NCBI RefSeq assembly: GCF_029215975.1
Contig: NZ_JAEMVD010000001.1
Location: forward strand, 1-64,000
Reading direction: 5' to 3'
Length of the DNA: 64,000 bases
Source: Sulfurimonas sp. SAG-AH-194-C20
Lineage (GTDB): Bacteria > Campylobacterota > Campylobacteria > Campylobacterales > Sulfurimonadaceae
Below the pieces are notes generated by a model. The model was not told where the DNA came from and did no database searches. It saw only the letters and a program-made list of their open reading frames with translations. Shown piece by piece: positions 22,601-32,614 of this stretch. Numbering within the stretch: position 1 is the first letter of the stretch; each line of letters begins with the position of its first letter. The position numbers were made by a program, and so were the translations under genes.

Positions 22601-23135
22601 ATGCATGAAGTGCCGCTTTTATCTGAAGAGGATCTTGGCAAGTCTCTAGTAGAAATATATCTGCACCACCATCGATGAGAGCCTTACAAAAATCCGTATA
22701 ACCCTCATACATAGTGTCATAGTCGATGTGACCAAGGGAAGGAAGTTTTGTACCAGGACCAACACTTCCCAAACAAAAACGCGGATGCTCGGGTGTTGAG
22801 AACTCGTTACAGATGTCTTTAACAATCTTTGCACCTGCAAAAGTGAGCTCGTATGCTCTGTTGGCGATTTGATACTCATCTAAAACCCAAGAGAATGAAC
22901 CAAAGGTATTTGTAGTGATGAAATCAGCACCAGCCGTAAGATAAGCACTGTAAATATCATTTAAAATTTGGGGAGCAGTAACATTTAAAAGCTCGTTACA
23001 GCCCTCATTACCCTCCCACATTTCTGGAGTAATATCATCATCGCGTTGCTGGAGTTGTGTACCCATAGCACCATCTATGATAAGTGGACGAGTTTTTATA
23101 GTGTTAAGAATGTATTGTTTAGTAGTCATAATCAT
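19641..23135 (-). CDS. metH: Cobalamin-dependent methionine synthase
   Basis: 1164 aa; 'DGAMGTQLQ', 'FLGGCCGTTPQHI', B12-binding 'GDVHDVGKNLV', C-terminal activation domain 'RYSFGYAACPDLE'. Confidence 0.97.
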   Translation of the reverse strand: MIMTTKQYILNTIKTRPLIIDGAMGTQLQQRDDDITPEMWEGNEGCNELLNVTAPQILNDIYSAYLTAGADFITTNTFGSFSWVLDEYQIANRAYELTFAGAKIVKDICNEFSTPEHPRFCLGSVGPGTKLPSLGHIDYDTMYEGYTDFCKALIDGGADIFLLETCQDPLQIKAALHACQEANRQKEVEIPIMISVTIELSGTMLIGTDAQTIATILEPFDILSLGFNCGTGPEQVLKHVKTLSELWHKPISVHANAGLPQNRGGYTYYPMGPDEFVVQQEKFLQYDGVSFLGGCCGTTPQHIRALVNAVKDKTPKPATGSHPNAVASLFNTVELMQEPAPLLIGERSNATGSKAFRELLLAEDYEGTLSVAQQQVRAGAHLVDVNVGFAGRDETKDMNEVMGMYAQKIALPLMPDSTQTKGLETALKNIGGKAILNSVNLEDGEPKFDAVCQLAKKYGASLVCLTIDEVGMAKSIEDKLKVADRIIDLATNRHGLKKEDLVFDLLTFTLGSGDSEYFEAGINTIEAIRGLRKKHPEVGAILGLSNISFGLDKDARPYLNSMFLHHCVQAGLTSVIINVKHIIPLNKIPKEEQEICDDLIFNRKPNGEALFTFIEHFSTKEAVDNDAVDEEYLAMSDEEKIAKLLMDGDKDRMIPLVEEARHKIKPEVIVNEILIDAMKVVGELFGSGQMQLPFVLQSAETMKKTVDHLNPHLPKIEKDVDTTLALGTVKGDVHDVGKNLVDIILSNNGFKVNNLGIKVDLDKFLANMQEGHVSALGMSGLLVKSTQVMLENLGILKEKGITIPILLGGAALTRNFIDDFCRPAYDGPIFYCKDAFDGVTAMSRIEAGNMDTNLHPDAPVIQRVEKKEIIIPPFSELKMPSYDVKVPTPPFWGRREIKLTQQQIEMAFEWINHKILFKSRWGYSSKGMEKEAYQKQLDEVVWPAYEKLKKQFLDEKLFEPTIIYGYWPCRSDDKELLIFDESEGYFSESEINRDSLEDVRVNAVEKFSFPRQRKAPHRALSDFFHSDRHDVIALSCVSAGAKLSDAERLIYDEGNYTEYYQFHGLGVELAEALAEIAHKQVRLDLNIAEGEKPTLADVQMNKYQGSRYSFGYAACPDLELNRPLFNLLKPEEFGIELSETFQIHPEQSTSALVVYHPNATYYNV

Positions 23136-23313
23136 CAGTTCTTTGCATTTAAAATATAGTTATAGATTTTAACATAAAGTATCTGATAAAAAGGTTTAGA
23201 TGCAGGATATAATATTTTTCATTAAGTCTCAAATTTTTATCACATAATAAGCAAATATAATAATAGTTATAATAAAAATATTTATTTAATGAGTAAAATT
23301 AGACTAACTTTGA

Positions 23314-23319
23314 TATAAT
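23314..23319 (+). promoter_or_regulatory. Putative -10 element of ccoG
   Basis: tttgaTATAATgg about 30 bp upstream of the ATG at 23349. Confidence 0.4.
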
Positions 23320-23348
23320 GGCTGGACATTATACAGGAGAATTTTAAA

Positions 23349-24794
23349 ATGAAGACAGAATCAAATGGCTTTACTATAGCAAAACCATGGAGATATAAAA
23401 GATACTATCTCTATGCTTTTGCTACACTATTTACACTCGTCTTGCCTTGGATTAAAGTGAATGGAAACCACTTTTTTTTACTGAGTTTTGATAAACTACA
23501 ACTGCACCTTGCCTTTATCCGTTTTGATATGCAAGAACTTTATTTGATGCCGTTTTTGCTAATGCTAATGTTTTTAGGAATATTTGGCATTACCGTTTTA
23601 GGTGGGCGTATTTTCTGTGGATGGTTATGCCCACAGACTATTTTCCGTGTTTTTTATCGTGACTTAATTGAAACGTCCATTGTTAGATTGCGTAAACGTA
23701 TCAAAAACAAACAAGAAGAACCGGATATGTCTTTAAGAGAAAACAAGATTAAGAAATTACTTGCAGTGGCTATCGCTATTCCTCTTGCTATTTTAGCTGC
23801 ATCAGATTTTTTATGGTATTTTGTTCCTCCTGTAGATTTTTTTAACTACCTTGAGGATATATCAAACCACTGGACACTTTTTGGAATAGTTATCGGAGTG
23901 GCACTTTTTCTACTTTACGATATTATTATTCTAAAAGAGAACTTTTGTGTGTATGTTTGTCCTTATTCACGTGTTCAGTCAATTCTTTATGATGAGCATA
24001 CTGTTATGGCACTCTATGATATGCATAGAGGTGGTGAAATATATGATGAGCATCACAACAAAAACTTTTCAAAACAGAAAGATTTACAAGCTTTTAAACC
24101 GGCGGCTGAGTGTACTACTTGCGAATCCTGTGTTACAGTTTGCCCAACGCATATTGACATACGAAAAGGCTTACAACTTGAGTGCATAAACTGTCTTGAG
24201 TGTGTTGATGCTTGTACAACAGTTATGGGCAAACTTGGGAAACCTTCTCTTGTAACTTGGTCGAGTGACTATGAGATAGTAGATAGAAAAGGAAAAACAA
24301 AATATTTCCGTCCTAAGATTATAGGCTATATTGTTCTCTTAATTGGAATTAGTGTTATTCTTGGAATGATGGGTAGTAAAAAAGAGCATATGCTTTTAAA
24401 TATAAATAAAGAAAATCGCCTCTACTCAACAAAGGTTATGCCTGATGGTAAGGTGAGAGTAGATAACTCTTATGTCTTCTTATTGCAAAATACAGAACAA
24501 GAAAAAATGAAATTTTATTTTGAAGTTTTAATGCCTACTGCAATGAAAGGCAAAATTACTATTTTAAAACCAACAAAACCATTTCAAGCAAAACCTGGGA
24601 TACGAAAGAAAAAAATAGTTACATTGAGTACAACAGATATTTTAGTAAACAACTCCATGAAAGATAGTGTGATTCCTATCACTATCCATGCATATGCATT
24701 TGATAAAGAGGGTAAAAAAAGTGAGAAAATATCAGTTTTTAGAAAATCAAGTTTTATCTTTCCAAAAGAGGGTGTTTTAAAGAGTAGTAAATAA
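23349..24794 (+). CDS. ccoG: Cytochrome c oxidase accessory protein CcoG (RdxA/FixG family)
   Basis: 'GGRIFCGWLCPQTIFRVFYRDLIE', two 4Fe-4S motifs 'CTTCESCVTVCPTHIDIRKGLQLECINCLECVDAC'. Confidence 0.93.
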   Translation: MKTESNGFTIAKPWRYKRYYLYAFATLFTLVLPWIKVNGNHFFLLSFDKLQLHLAFIRFDMQELYLMPFLLMLMFLGIFGITVLGGRIFCGWLCPQTIFRVFYRDLIETSIVRLRKRIKNKQEEPDMSLRENKIKKLLAVAIAIPLAILAASDFLWYFVPPVDFFNYLEDISNHWTLFGIVIGVALFLLYDIIILKENFCVYVCPYSRVQSILYDEHTVMALYDMHRGGEIYDEHHNKNFSKQKDLQAFKPAAECTTCESCVTVCPTHIDIRKGLQLECINCLECVDACTTVMGKLGKPSLVTWSSDYEIVDRKGKTKYFRPKIIGYIVLLIGISVILGMMGSKKEHMLLNINKENRLYSTKVMPDGKVRVDNSYVFLLQNTEQEKMKFYFEVLMPTAMKGKITILKPTKPFQAKPGIRKKKIVTLSTTDILVNNSMKDSVIPITIHAYAFDKEGKKSEKISVFRKSSFIFPKEGVLKSSK

Positions 24795-24835
24795 GACTTT
24801 AACAATAAATGGGCTAAACTCTGAGTATATATATT

Positions 24836-27800
24836 TTGGAGTTTAGTGTGTTTAATAATAAAAAAAATATTTTTATCGGTCTCTTCCTGCTTTATACAAG
24901 CCTTAGTTTTCTGCTTCCATTTTTCCTAAAACCACAGCTTATTAGTCTCATAGAAGAAAATACAAAAACTTTAGTGCAGATAAAAAGTATCTCGTTTAAT
25001 CCTTTTGTCTTTTCACTATCCCTTAATGATGTCTCTCTCTGGGATGAGCAAAATGCAAGACTAATCTCTTTTGATGCTTTAAGTACTAACATAGAACCTA
25101 CTTCACTCCTTTACGGGGCACTACATATAAAAAATATCACTCTTGTTAAACCAAAAGTATTTGTAACTTACAATAAAAATAAAAGTATTAATCTTTTAAA
25201 TAGTTTTACATCACAGAGTAGTGAAGATACGACTAGCGAAGAGAGTAACTCTTTACCAAGAGTGATTGTAGATAACATTACAATCCAAGAGGGCTCTCTT
25301 GAGTATAAAGACTATACTCGTAAAGAACTTTTTGTATTTACTCTTAATGATATAGGTTTTTCACTTCTTGATATTGATACGGGTAATATGAATAGCAGTC
25401 AAGCTCAAATGAGAGTGTATAGCACACTAGGAGATGGTGGTTTTGTAGATTTCAGGTCCAATGTTCATTCTCTTAATCCTTTTATGGTGAGTGGTAGTGT
25501 GGCATTTGAAGCAAGTAAACTCTATACACAGTGGAAATACTTTAAAGAAGAACTCAAGCTTGAGGTTGCAGATGGTAAAATCTCTTTTGAGGGTGAGTAT
25601 GCGTTTAACAGTGCAGATTTAAATGCTACAACAATAAGTCATCTTAATGTATCACTAGAAAAATTAAGAATAATTCCAAAAGACGACTATAGAGATATTT
25701 TAAATTTAGACCTATTGCATATTGATAATATTACCGTGAAACCCTTTAGTCAAAGTGTGAATATTGATAAAATAGGGCTCGAAGGCTTAAGTGTACATGT
25801 GAAACGCTCCAAAGATAAAAATATAGATTGGCTTAGGTATACAGAAATAAAATATGATACAACGACAACTACAAAAGAGCAGAAGAGTGGAGCACCTTGG
25901 AGTGTAGATATAAGAGATGTAGCACTTGAAAATATCAAACTCGCCTTTATCGATGAGGGGATGAAAGAAGCTAGTACAACTAGTATAGAGAAAGTAAATA
26001 TATATGCACAAGCGATTTCTATCAAAACAGAAGAGAGCGTGAGTGTAGTAGTAAAAGATTCAAACCTCAGTATAGACGGTTTTCTTGTAGTAAACAAACT
26101 ACACAATGAAAAACTACTTGCTTTTAAACATTTTGTCACTCATGGGATAAAGGTAAATACACAAAAAAAGAGTGTAGAGATAAGTAAAGCAGTACTTGAT
26201 GGCTTTAATGTTTACCTTCAGAGATATAAAAATAAGAGTTTAAATATAGAGAGCTTTTTTACAAAAAGCGAGAGAAAAAAAGCTAAAACAACTCCTAAAA
26301 CAGAGGAGTATCATATACTGCTAAAAGAGTTTTTTCTCTCAGATGCAGGTCTTAGTTTCAAAGACAGAAGTTTAGCAAAAGTGCAAACACAAAGAGTGGA
26401 TAAGTTTAATCTTCATCTGTATGATATAGACTCACAAAAACAAACTTGGCTCTCGTATAAGGGTGGACTGCGTTTAAACAAGAGTGCAAACTTGTACCTT
26501 AAGGGAAAAGTGAGACATACCCCTCTAAAACAAGAGGGTACATTCACCCTAAAAAATCTTAAACTGCAGTTTTTAAACCCTTACCTCAAAGAGAAGAGTT
26601 ATCTTCATCTAAGCGATGGAGAAATCTTTTTTAAGGGAAGTAGTCGATATGCAGTCTCTTCAAAGTCTGCTGATTTAGAGCTTAAAAGCTCTTTTGTTTT
26701 GAGCTCTTTAACACTCAATGATGTAAGAGAAAAAACACCACTACTCTTTTTAGAAAGATTACAAACAGACTCTATAACTTTAGAACTCTCTCCTAATCGT
26801 CTCTATATTGATGAGGTAAATGTAGCAAACTTTTATGTTGATGCTATGATAGATGAAAACCATGTAATGAACTTCTCAAAACTTTCAAAGCCTTCTTTAG
26901 CGAGCAAAAAAACTCTAAAAAAAGAATCCAATCAAGATATTTTTCCTGTAACAATACTCAAAGTAAATCTTGCATCAAGTAGTGCAAAATTTAGCGACTA
27001 CTCTATCCCAATAAAATTCTCAACCTATATTCATAATCTTGATGGTGTGATATATGCGATATCTAATACTCAAAATGAAACATCGTATATAAATATATCA
27101 GGTGATGTAGATGAGTATGGTTCTGCAAAACTTGAAGGAAGTATAGCAAGTTCAAATCCTAAGTCTTATACTGACTTAAATCTTAACTTTAAAAACTTAG
27201 ACTTGAACAGTTTAAGTGGTTATAGTGCTTCTTTCGCAGGGCATGAGATAGACTCTGGAAAACTATATCTAGATTTAGGATATGATATTTTTGATTCTGA
27301 GCTTAAAGGTTCAAACAGTATTATGATGAAAAATGTTGTACTTGGCAAAGAGATAGACGATGAAAATATTACAGTTTTACCTCTTGGTTTTGTCTTAGGC
27401 TTACTTGAAGATAGCGATGGGATAATAGATATTGAAATGCCAGTTGAGGGGAATGTTGATGAGCCTGATTTCAAGTATGGCACTTTAGTACTTAAAACTT
27501 TAGGGGGACTCATTGCTAAGGCAGTTACATCGCCATTTAAGTTTTTAGGCTCAGTGATGGGATTTGATGCAGAGAATTTTGAGTACCTAAACTTTGAAGC
27601 AGGAAGTGCTACTATTCCACCTCCTCAGAGAGAAAAACTTGACCAACTTTCAAAAATGATGCTTAAAAAACCAAAAATAAATTTAAAATTATCTGCTCCA
27701 TATGATGCTGTATATGACAAGCAAGCACTACAGTTTGATAAGCTTATAGATTTAGTGATGCAAAAAAGTGGACTTAAAAACAGAAAAGAGCATGAGAGTG

Positions 27801-28132
27801 CTATGACAATAGATCTACTTGAAGATATCTATGCAGAGCTACAAGATGATAAGGTAATAGATACAATACGAGAAGAACTAGAAAAAGAGTATGAAGGTGA
27901 AGCTTTACAAAGAAAGTATCACAACAGCTTGATTCTTCTGTGCAGAGATATTCAAGAGCTTAGTTCAAGTGCACTTCTTGACTTAGCTAACAAACGCAGA
28001 CAAAATATTTATGACTATATGACACAAGAGAAAAGTATAAATAAAAACCGATTTATAAAAGAAAAACCTCTAGCAGTAGAGAGCGAAAGCGAGGAGTCAA
28101 TAGCATTTCATATACAAATAGAAATAAAATAG
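24836..28132 (+). CDS. DUF748-family (AsmA-like) large envelope protein
   Basis: 1098 aa, N-terminal TM, repeated beta-rich AsmA-like sequence, C-terminal 'PVEGNVDEPDFKYGTLVLKTLGGLIAKAVTSPFKFLGSVMG' typical of DUF748; TTG start. Confidence 0.8.
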   Translation: MEFSVFNNKKNIFIGLFLLYTSLSFLLPFFLKPQLISLIEENTKTLVQIKSISFNPFVFSLSLNDVSLWDEQNARLISFDALSTNIEPTSLLYGALHIKNITLVKPKVFVTYNKNKSINLLNSFTSQSSEDTTSEESNSLPRVIVDNITIQEGSLEYKDYTRKELFVFTLNDIGFSLLDIDTGNMNSSQAQMRVYSTLGDGGFVDFRSNVHSLNPFMVSGSVAFEASKLYTQWKYFKEELKLEVADGKISFEGEYAFNSADLNATTISHLNVSLEKLRIIPKDDYRDILNLDLLHIDNITVKPFSQSVNIDKIGLEGLSVHVKRSKDKNIDWLRYTEIKYDTTTTTKEQKSGAPWSVDIRDVALENIKLAFIDEGMKEASTTSIEKVNIYAQAISIKTEESVSVVVKDSNLSIDGFLVVNKLHNEKLLAFKHFVTHGIKVNTQKKSVEISKAVLDGFNVYLQRYKNKSLNIESFFTKSERKKAKTTPKTEEYHILLKEFFLSDAGLSFKDRSLAKVQTQRVDKFNLHLYDIDSQKQTWLSYKGGLRLNKSANLYLKGKVRHTPLKQEGTFTLKNLKLQFLNPYLKEKSYLHLSDGEIFFKGSSRYAVSSKSADLELKSSFVLSSLTLNDVREKTPLLFLERLQTDSITLELSPNRLYIDEVNVANFYVDAMIDENHVMNFSKLSKPSLASKKTLKKESNQDIFPVTILKVNLASSSAKFSDYSIPIKFSTYIHNLDGVIYAISNTQNETSYINISGDVDEYGSAKLEGSIASSNPKSYTDLNLNFKNLDLNSLSGYSASFAGHEIDSGKLYLDLGYDIFDSELKGSNSIMMKNVVLGKEIDDENITVLPLGFVLGLLEDSDGIIDIEMPVEGNVDEPDFKYGTLVLKTLGGLIAKAVTSPFKFLGSVMGFDAENFEYLNFEAGSATIPPPQREKLDQLSKMMLKKPKINLKLSAPYDAVYDKQALQFDKLIDLVMQKSGLKNRKEHESAMTIDLLEDIYAELQDDKVIDTIREELEKEYEGEALQRKYHNSLILLCRDIQELSSSALLDLANKRRQNIYDYMTQEKSINKNRFIKEKPLAVESESEESIAFHIQIEIK

Positions 28133-28186
28133 CTTTTAGGTATAATTGCATTTATAGTTACAATTATTTAAATACAAAGGATTTAG

Positions 28187-29194
28187 ATGTTTAAAATATC
28201 TAAATATAAAAAATACACAAGAGGTCTGCTTGCGAGTATAGTCGTAGCAATGATGGCATATACAGTCACTCAATTTATTTCATTTAGTACGGCCACGGTT
28301 GCCATTATTTTAGGAATGTTAGTTGGAAATATCTTTTTTAAAACATTTCATGGTGATGGTTCACACTACAAAGCGGGTGTAAAGTTTGCAGAGAAAGATT
28401 TACTTATGTTCGCCATAGCACTTATGGGAATAAACCTTAACTTTACAATGCTTGCTAACTTAGGTGTTCAAACTATTTTAATCATCGTTGCAGGAATGAT
28501 TTTTACCATTTTTATGGGTCTGTTTTTAGGAAAACTTTTTAAACTTAACCCGCAACTCTCACTTATGATAGGTATAGGAAATGGTGTTTGTGGAAGTTCT
28601 GCAATCGCTGCTACATCAGGTGTTGCAAAAGTAAAAAGTAATGATATCGGTATTAGTATTGCACTTGTGAACCTTATGGGAACTATAGGTATATTTTTAG
28701 CACCTTTTCTCGCACACTCTTTAGGTTTTAGCGACATTCAAGCAGGGGTGTATACGGGAAATACTCTTCAAGCAGTCGGTCAAGCAGTTGCAGCAGGATT
28801 TAGCATATCTCCTGAAGCGGGGCATTATGCAACAGTTGTAAAAATGGGACGAGTCCTCCTTCTTGTTCCTCTTGTCCTCATTCTGATATACATCGCAAAA
28901 AAAGAGGCTAAAGTTGGCGATGAGGTAGATGAGAAAGTAAAAGTGGGTGTGCCATCTTTCATACTCTGGTTTGTCTTTTTCTCTGTTATTGCTTCTCTTG
29001 GTTTACTTCCAAAAGAGATAGAGACACTTATAGGAACTGTGAGTCACTACATTACACTTATAGCCATGAGTGCGATAGGACTAATGATACACTTTGGAAC
29101 GATCGTTAAAACTGCAGGTACTGCATTTAAAGTGTCATCTATTCTTTTTGCTCTGCAGTTAATGTTTAGTGCTTTGCTTATTAGTATGTTGTAA
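28187..29194 (+). CDS. YeiH/UPF0324-family putative sulfate exporter
   Basis: 'MLVGNIF', 'LMGINLNFTML', 'GIGNGVCGSSAIAATSGV', 'GVYTGNTLQAVGQAVAAGFSIS..AGHYATVVKMGRVLLLVPLVL'. Confidence 0.88.
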   Translation: MFKISKYKKYTRGLLASIVVAMMAYTVTQFISFSTATVAIILGMLVGNIFFKTFHGDGSHYKAGVKFAEKDLLMFAIALMGINLNFTMLANLGVQTILIIVAGMIFTIFMGLFLGKLFKLNPQLSLMIGIGNGVCGSSAIAATSGVAKVKSNDIGISIALVNLMGTIGIFLAPFLAHSLGFSDIQAGVYTGNTLQAVGQAVAAGFSISPEAGHYATVVKMGRVLLLVPLVLILIYIAKKEAKVGDEVDEKVKVGVPSFILWFVFFSVIASLGLLPKEIETLIGTVSHYITLIAMSAIGLMIHFGTIVKTAGTAFKVSSILFALQLMFSALLISML

Positions 29195-29281
29195 GTCAAG
29201 CTTAGATAAAAGTTTTTAAGGGCATTATTTGAAATAAAACACTATAATTTATAAAAATAGTTTTTAAAGGAGTTTAGCGTC

Positions 29282-29749
29282 ATGTCAAATCTGCCTAGCA
29301 CACTTAACTCCTTTTGGCTCTGGAGAGAGATCTCCTCTAAACTTGGTGTTTCAAATCCAGCATATAAGTACTGGAAAAATACACCGAGTCTTAAACTTAA
29401 CAACAAGTATGTCTTTTTACAAAAAGAGACACTTCCCCCAAAACACATGCATATAGAAGAAATTCTCACAGATCTCTCCGGACACTTACCTATAAAATAT
29501 GCTTCTGATCAACTTCATGTGAATGAGCATCTCTTTTCTAGCGACAAGATGAAGCTTCACCGTGATTTTGAATACAAGTTTGTCGAAGATGTGAAGTTTG
29601 TAAATATCAAAAAGTTTTTTCGTGAAAACGGTATAAAAGTAACGAAAAACTCTCTTGTTCAACTGGGGAAACTTAAAGATTTAGAGCTAAGTGTAGATTC
29701 AACTTTTTACAGACTCAAAGATGATTATGCAGTAGTAGTTTACGACTAA
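29282..29749 (+). CDS. Hypothetical protein
   Basis: 155-aa ORF; TAATG junction with the downstream TPR gene indicates a real coupled gene. Confidence 0.65.
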   Translation: MSNLPSTLNSFWLWREISSKLGVSNPAYKYWKNTPSLKLNNKYVFLQKETLPPKHMHIEEILTDLSGHLPIKYASDQLHVNEHLFSSDKMKLHRDFEYKFVEDVKFVNIKKFFRENGIKVTKNSLVQLGKLKDLELSVDSTFYRLKDDYAVVVYD

Positions 29750-30795
29750 TGAATTCATTTTTTATAGAGTTTCGTGACCCTCTTTTTTCTATTATCGTTT
29801 TTTTTAGTATTATTTTCGCTATTACATTTTTTTCGTACTGGTGGAGTAAATATAGACGCAATGAAGATTCAAAATATTTAGATAAGTTTTTAAAACAGTT
29901 TTCTACGCTACCTTCAAAAGATGAACTAAAAGTGCTTATCAGTAGTGGAGACTTATCTGAGAAATCTTGGCTTTTACTCGCACACTCATATTACAAAAGT
30001 GGTAATTATGAAAAGTGTATAGAAATTTATAATGAAATTCTTAATTTAGGTGCTAGTAAGAACAGACAAGAGACTATGTTTTTACTTGGAAGAACTTACT
30101 TAAAAGCAGGATTTTTAGAACGAGCTAAACAAATCTTTTTAAGTATACTTAAAACAAATCCTAGGACACCAGAAGCTCTTAAGTCTTTGCTATTAGTATA
30201 TGAACAAATGAGGGACTATAAGTCAGCCTTAGATGTTTTAGAGCCACTTGATGAACTAAACGAAGACATCTTTCTTGAGAGCACCTATCTTAAAGTAATG
30301 GAAATACTCAATAACAATAAAATTACTCAAGAGGAAAAAAGTAAAAAACTTTTAGATATTTATATAAATTCTCATCAACTTACATATATGTTATTTGAAT
30401 ATCTTTTCCTTCATAACCCATCTTTGGCATGGGAGCATTTTGATCATTCTAAAAGTGAACTACTGAGTGATATTTTATGGAAGATAGAGCCAAAGGATTT
30501 GAATTTAGATATAATTTCACAAAATGGCTATTTGCGAGAGCTTTATAGTGCTCGTGGAGATGTTGAACTTGCTAAATCAAGTTCAGTATTTGAGCTTGAT
30601 GTACTTATAAAACTTGAAGGAAAAGCCAAAGCAACTTTGAGTTTTGAGTATATGTGTGATGATTGTAAAACTGTACAGCCTTTTGTATTTCATCGTTGTC
30701 CTTCATGCCATTCGATAGGGAGTCTTTATGTTGAGTGTCATCTTAGTAAAGACTTCTATAAAGATATAGGTGAAGAAAATAATTCATTTCAATAA
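29749..30795 (+). CDS. Membrane-anchored TPR protein with C-terminal zinc ribbon (LapB/YciM-like architecture)
   Basis: N-terminal TM, TPR repeats ('LAHSYYKSGNYEKCIEIYNEIL'), C-terminal 'CDDCKTVQPFVFHRCPSCHSIGSL' with paired CxxC. Confidence 0.75.
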   Translation: MNSFFIEFRDPLFSIIVFFSIIFAITFFSYWWSKYRRNEDSKYLDKFLKQFSTLPSKDELKVLISSGDLSEKSWLLLAHSYYKSGNYEKCIEIYNEILNLGASKNRQETMFLLGRTYLKAGFLERAKQIFLSILKTNPRTPEALKSLLLVYEQMRDYKSALDVLEPLDELNEDIFLESTYLKVMEILNNNKITQEEKSKKLLDIYINSHQLTYMLFEYLFLHNPSLAWEHFDHSKSELLSDILWKIEPKDLNLDIISQNGYLRELYSARGDVELAKSSSVFELDVLIKLEGKAKATLSFEYMCDDCKTVQPFVFHRCPSCHSIGSLYVECHLSKDFYKDIGEENNSFQ

Positions 30796-30821
30796 ATTCC
30801 AGAGTTTAAAAAGAGAAAGAT

Positions 30822-31502
30822 ATGCATAAAAATATAAAAACATTAGAAACACAGCTTGACTATGTATTTAAAGATAAAGCACTAATTATAGAGGCTTTGA
30901 CACATAAAAGTTATAAACAATCATATGATAATGAGCGCTTAGAGTTTTTAGGAGATGCTGTACTAGATCTCATAGTAGGTGAGTACCTTTTTACTAAGTT
31001 TCGGAACTCTGATGAGGGTAAATTGTCAAAAATTCGTGCTTCATTAGTAAACGAAACAGGTTTTGATAAGCTTGCGAGATCTCTACATCTAGGTGATTAT
31101 ATATTGCTCTCAAACGCAGAAGATAATAATGGTGGAAGAGAAAAGTCATCACTACTCTCAAACGCTTTTGAAGCAGTAATGGGCGCAATCTATCTTGAAG
31201 CTGGGCTGGGTGTTGTAAGTAAAATAGCTATCGATTTAATAGAGAGTAATCATGAAGAGATTTCACTTGATTCGCTATTTCGTGATTTTAAAACAACTCT
31301 TCAAGAACTTACACAAGCTCGTTTTGGTATTACTCCTGAGTATACTGTAATGGCGAGTCGCGGACCAGATCACTTAAAAGAGTTTGAAATGGGTGTTTTT
31401 ATTGAGGGCAGAGAATATGCAAGAGCCACAGGTAAAAGTAAGAAAATTGCACAACAAGAGGCGGCAGAAATAGCTGTTAAACTCTTAAAAGAGGAAAAGT
31501 AG
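30822..31502 (+). CDS. rnc: Ribonuclease III
   Basis: 'NERLEFLGDAVLDLIV', 'NAFEAVMGAIYLEAG', dsRBD 'GKSKKIAQQEAAEIAVKLL'. Confidence 0.97.
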   Translation: MHKNIKTLETQLDYVFKDKALIIEALTHKSYKQSYDNERLEFLGDAVLDLIVGEYLFTKFRNSDEGKLSKIRASLVNETGFDKLARSLHLGDYILLSNAEDNNGGREKSSLLSNAFEAVMGAIYLEAGLGVVSKIAIDLIESNHEEISLDSLFRDFKTTLQELTQARFGITPEYTVMASRGPDHLKEFEMGVFIEGREYARATGKSKKIAQQEAAEIAVKLLKEEK

Positions 31503-32575
31503 TGAACAGTTTTGGAATGAAGCTGCGTTTTAGTACATTTGGAGAGTCACATGGTAAAGCGATAGGATGTCTACTCGATGGTGTTCCTGCTGGGCTGACT
31601 ATTGATGAATCATATATTCAAAGTGAACTTGACCGTAGAAAGCCGGGAAAAAGTGAGTTTGAAACAGCTAGAAAAGAAGCTGACATAGTTGAGATACTTT
31701 CTGGTGTTTTTGAAGGTAAAAGTACAGGTACTCCAATTGCGATGATTATTTACAATACAAATCAAAAGTCTAAAGATTACACAAACATTAAAGATGTATT
31801 TCGCCCGGGACATGCTGACTTTACATACTTTCATAAGTATGGCATACGTGATTATCGTGGGGGAGGGCGTAGCTCTGCTCGAGAAACTGCTGCTCGTGTA
31901 GCTGCTGGTGCTATAGCTAAACTTATGTTGCAAGAACTTGGTATTAGTGTGAAGAGTGGCATCTGTGAAGTTGCAGGGATAAAAAGTGAAGTGTACGATT
32001 ATAGTGCTGCGAAGAGCAGTATCATTTATGCATTAGATACAAATGTAGAAGAGGCTCAAAAAGAGGCTATACTTAAAGCCAAAAATAATCACGACTCAGT
32101 TGGTGGTGTTTCACGTGTACTTATAGAGGGTATTCCTATTGGGCTGGGCCAACCCTTGTATTATAAACTTGATGGTGTCCTAGCAGATGCTATGATGGGT
32201 TTAAACGCAGTAAAAGCAGTTGAGATTGGGGATGGTGTTTTAAGCTCAAGAACTCTAGGCTCTGCAAATAATGATGCGATACGTTCAGATGGTTTTGAAT
32301 CTAATCATTCAGGTGGAATTCTCGGTGGAATTAGTAATGGAGATAACATAGTTTTAAATGTTTACTTTAAGCCTACCCCCTCTATCTTTAAAGAACAGCA
32401 TACAGTCAATACACAAAATGAAGAACTTGATTTCTCTTTAAAAGGACGACATGACCCATGTGTAGCGATAAGAGGAACAGTTGTCTGCGAATCAATGGCT
32501 GCTTTAGTTATTGCGGATATGTTACTGCTAAACATGGGTTCAAGAATGGATGGTGTGTTAAAATACTATAAGTAA
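31502..32575 (+). CDS. aroC: Chorismate synthase
   Basis: 'RFSTFGESHGKAIGCLLDGVPAGL', 'YRGGGRSSARETAARVAAGA', 'SNHSGGILGGISNG'; GTG start. Confidence 0.97.
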   Translation: MNSFGMKLRFSTFGESHGKAIGCLLDGVPAGLTIDESYIQSELDRRKPGKSEFETARKEADIVEILSGVFEGKSTGTPIAMIIYNTNQKSKDYTNIKDVFRPGHADFTYFHKYGIRDYRGGGRSSARETAARVAAGAIAKLMLQELGISVKSGICEVAGIKSEVYDYSAAKSSIIYALDTNVEEAQKEAILKAKNNHDSVGGVSRVLIEGIPIGLGQPLYYKLDGVLADAMMGLNAVKAVEIGDGVLSSRTLGSANNDAIRSDGFESNHSGGILGGISNGDNIVLNVYFKPTPSIFKEQHTVNTQNEELDFSLKGRHDPCVAIRGTVVCESMAALVIADMLLLNMGSRMDGVLKYYK

Positions 32576-32614
32576 AAAGGGTCTAAAGGAAGTGATATAA
32601 AGGCTTGTATTCCT

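Noticed and set aside
25750-26139. 129-aa minus-strand ORF
   Set aside because: Antisense to the DUF748 gene, no family resemblance.
31610-31933. 107-aa minus-strand ORF
   Set aside because: Antisense to aroC.
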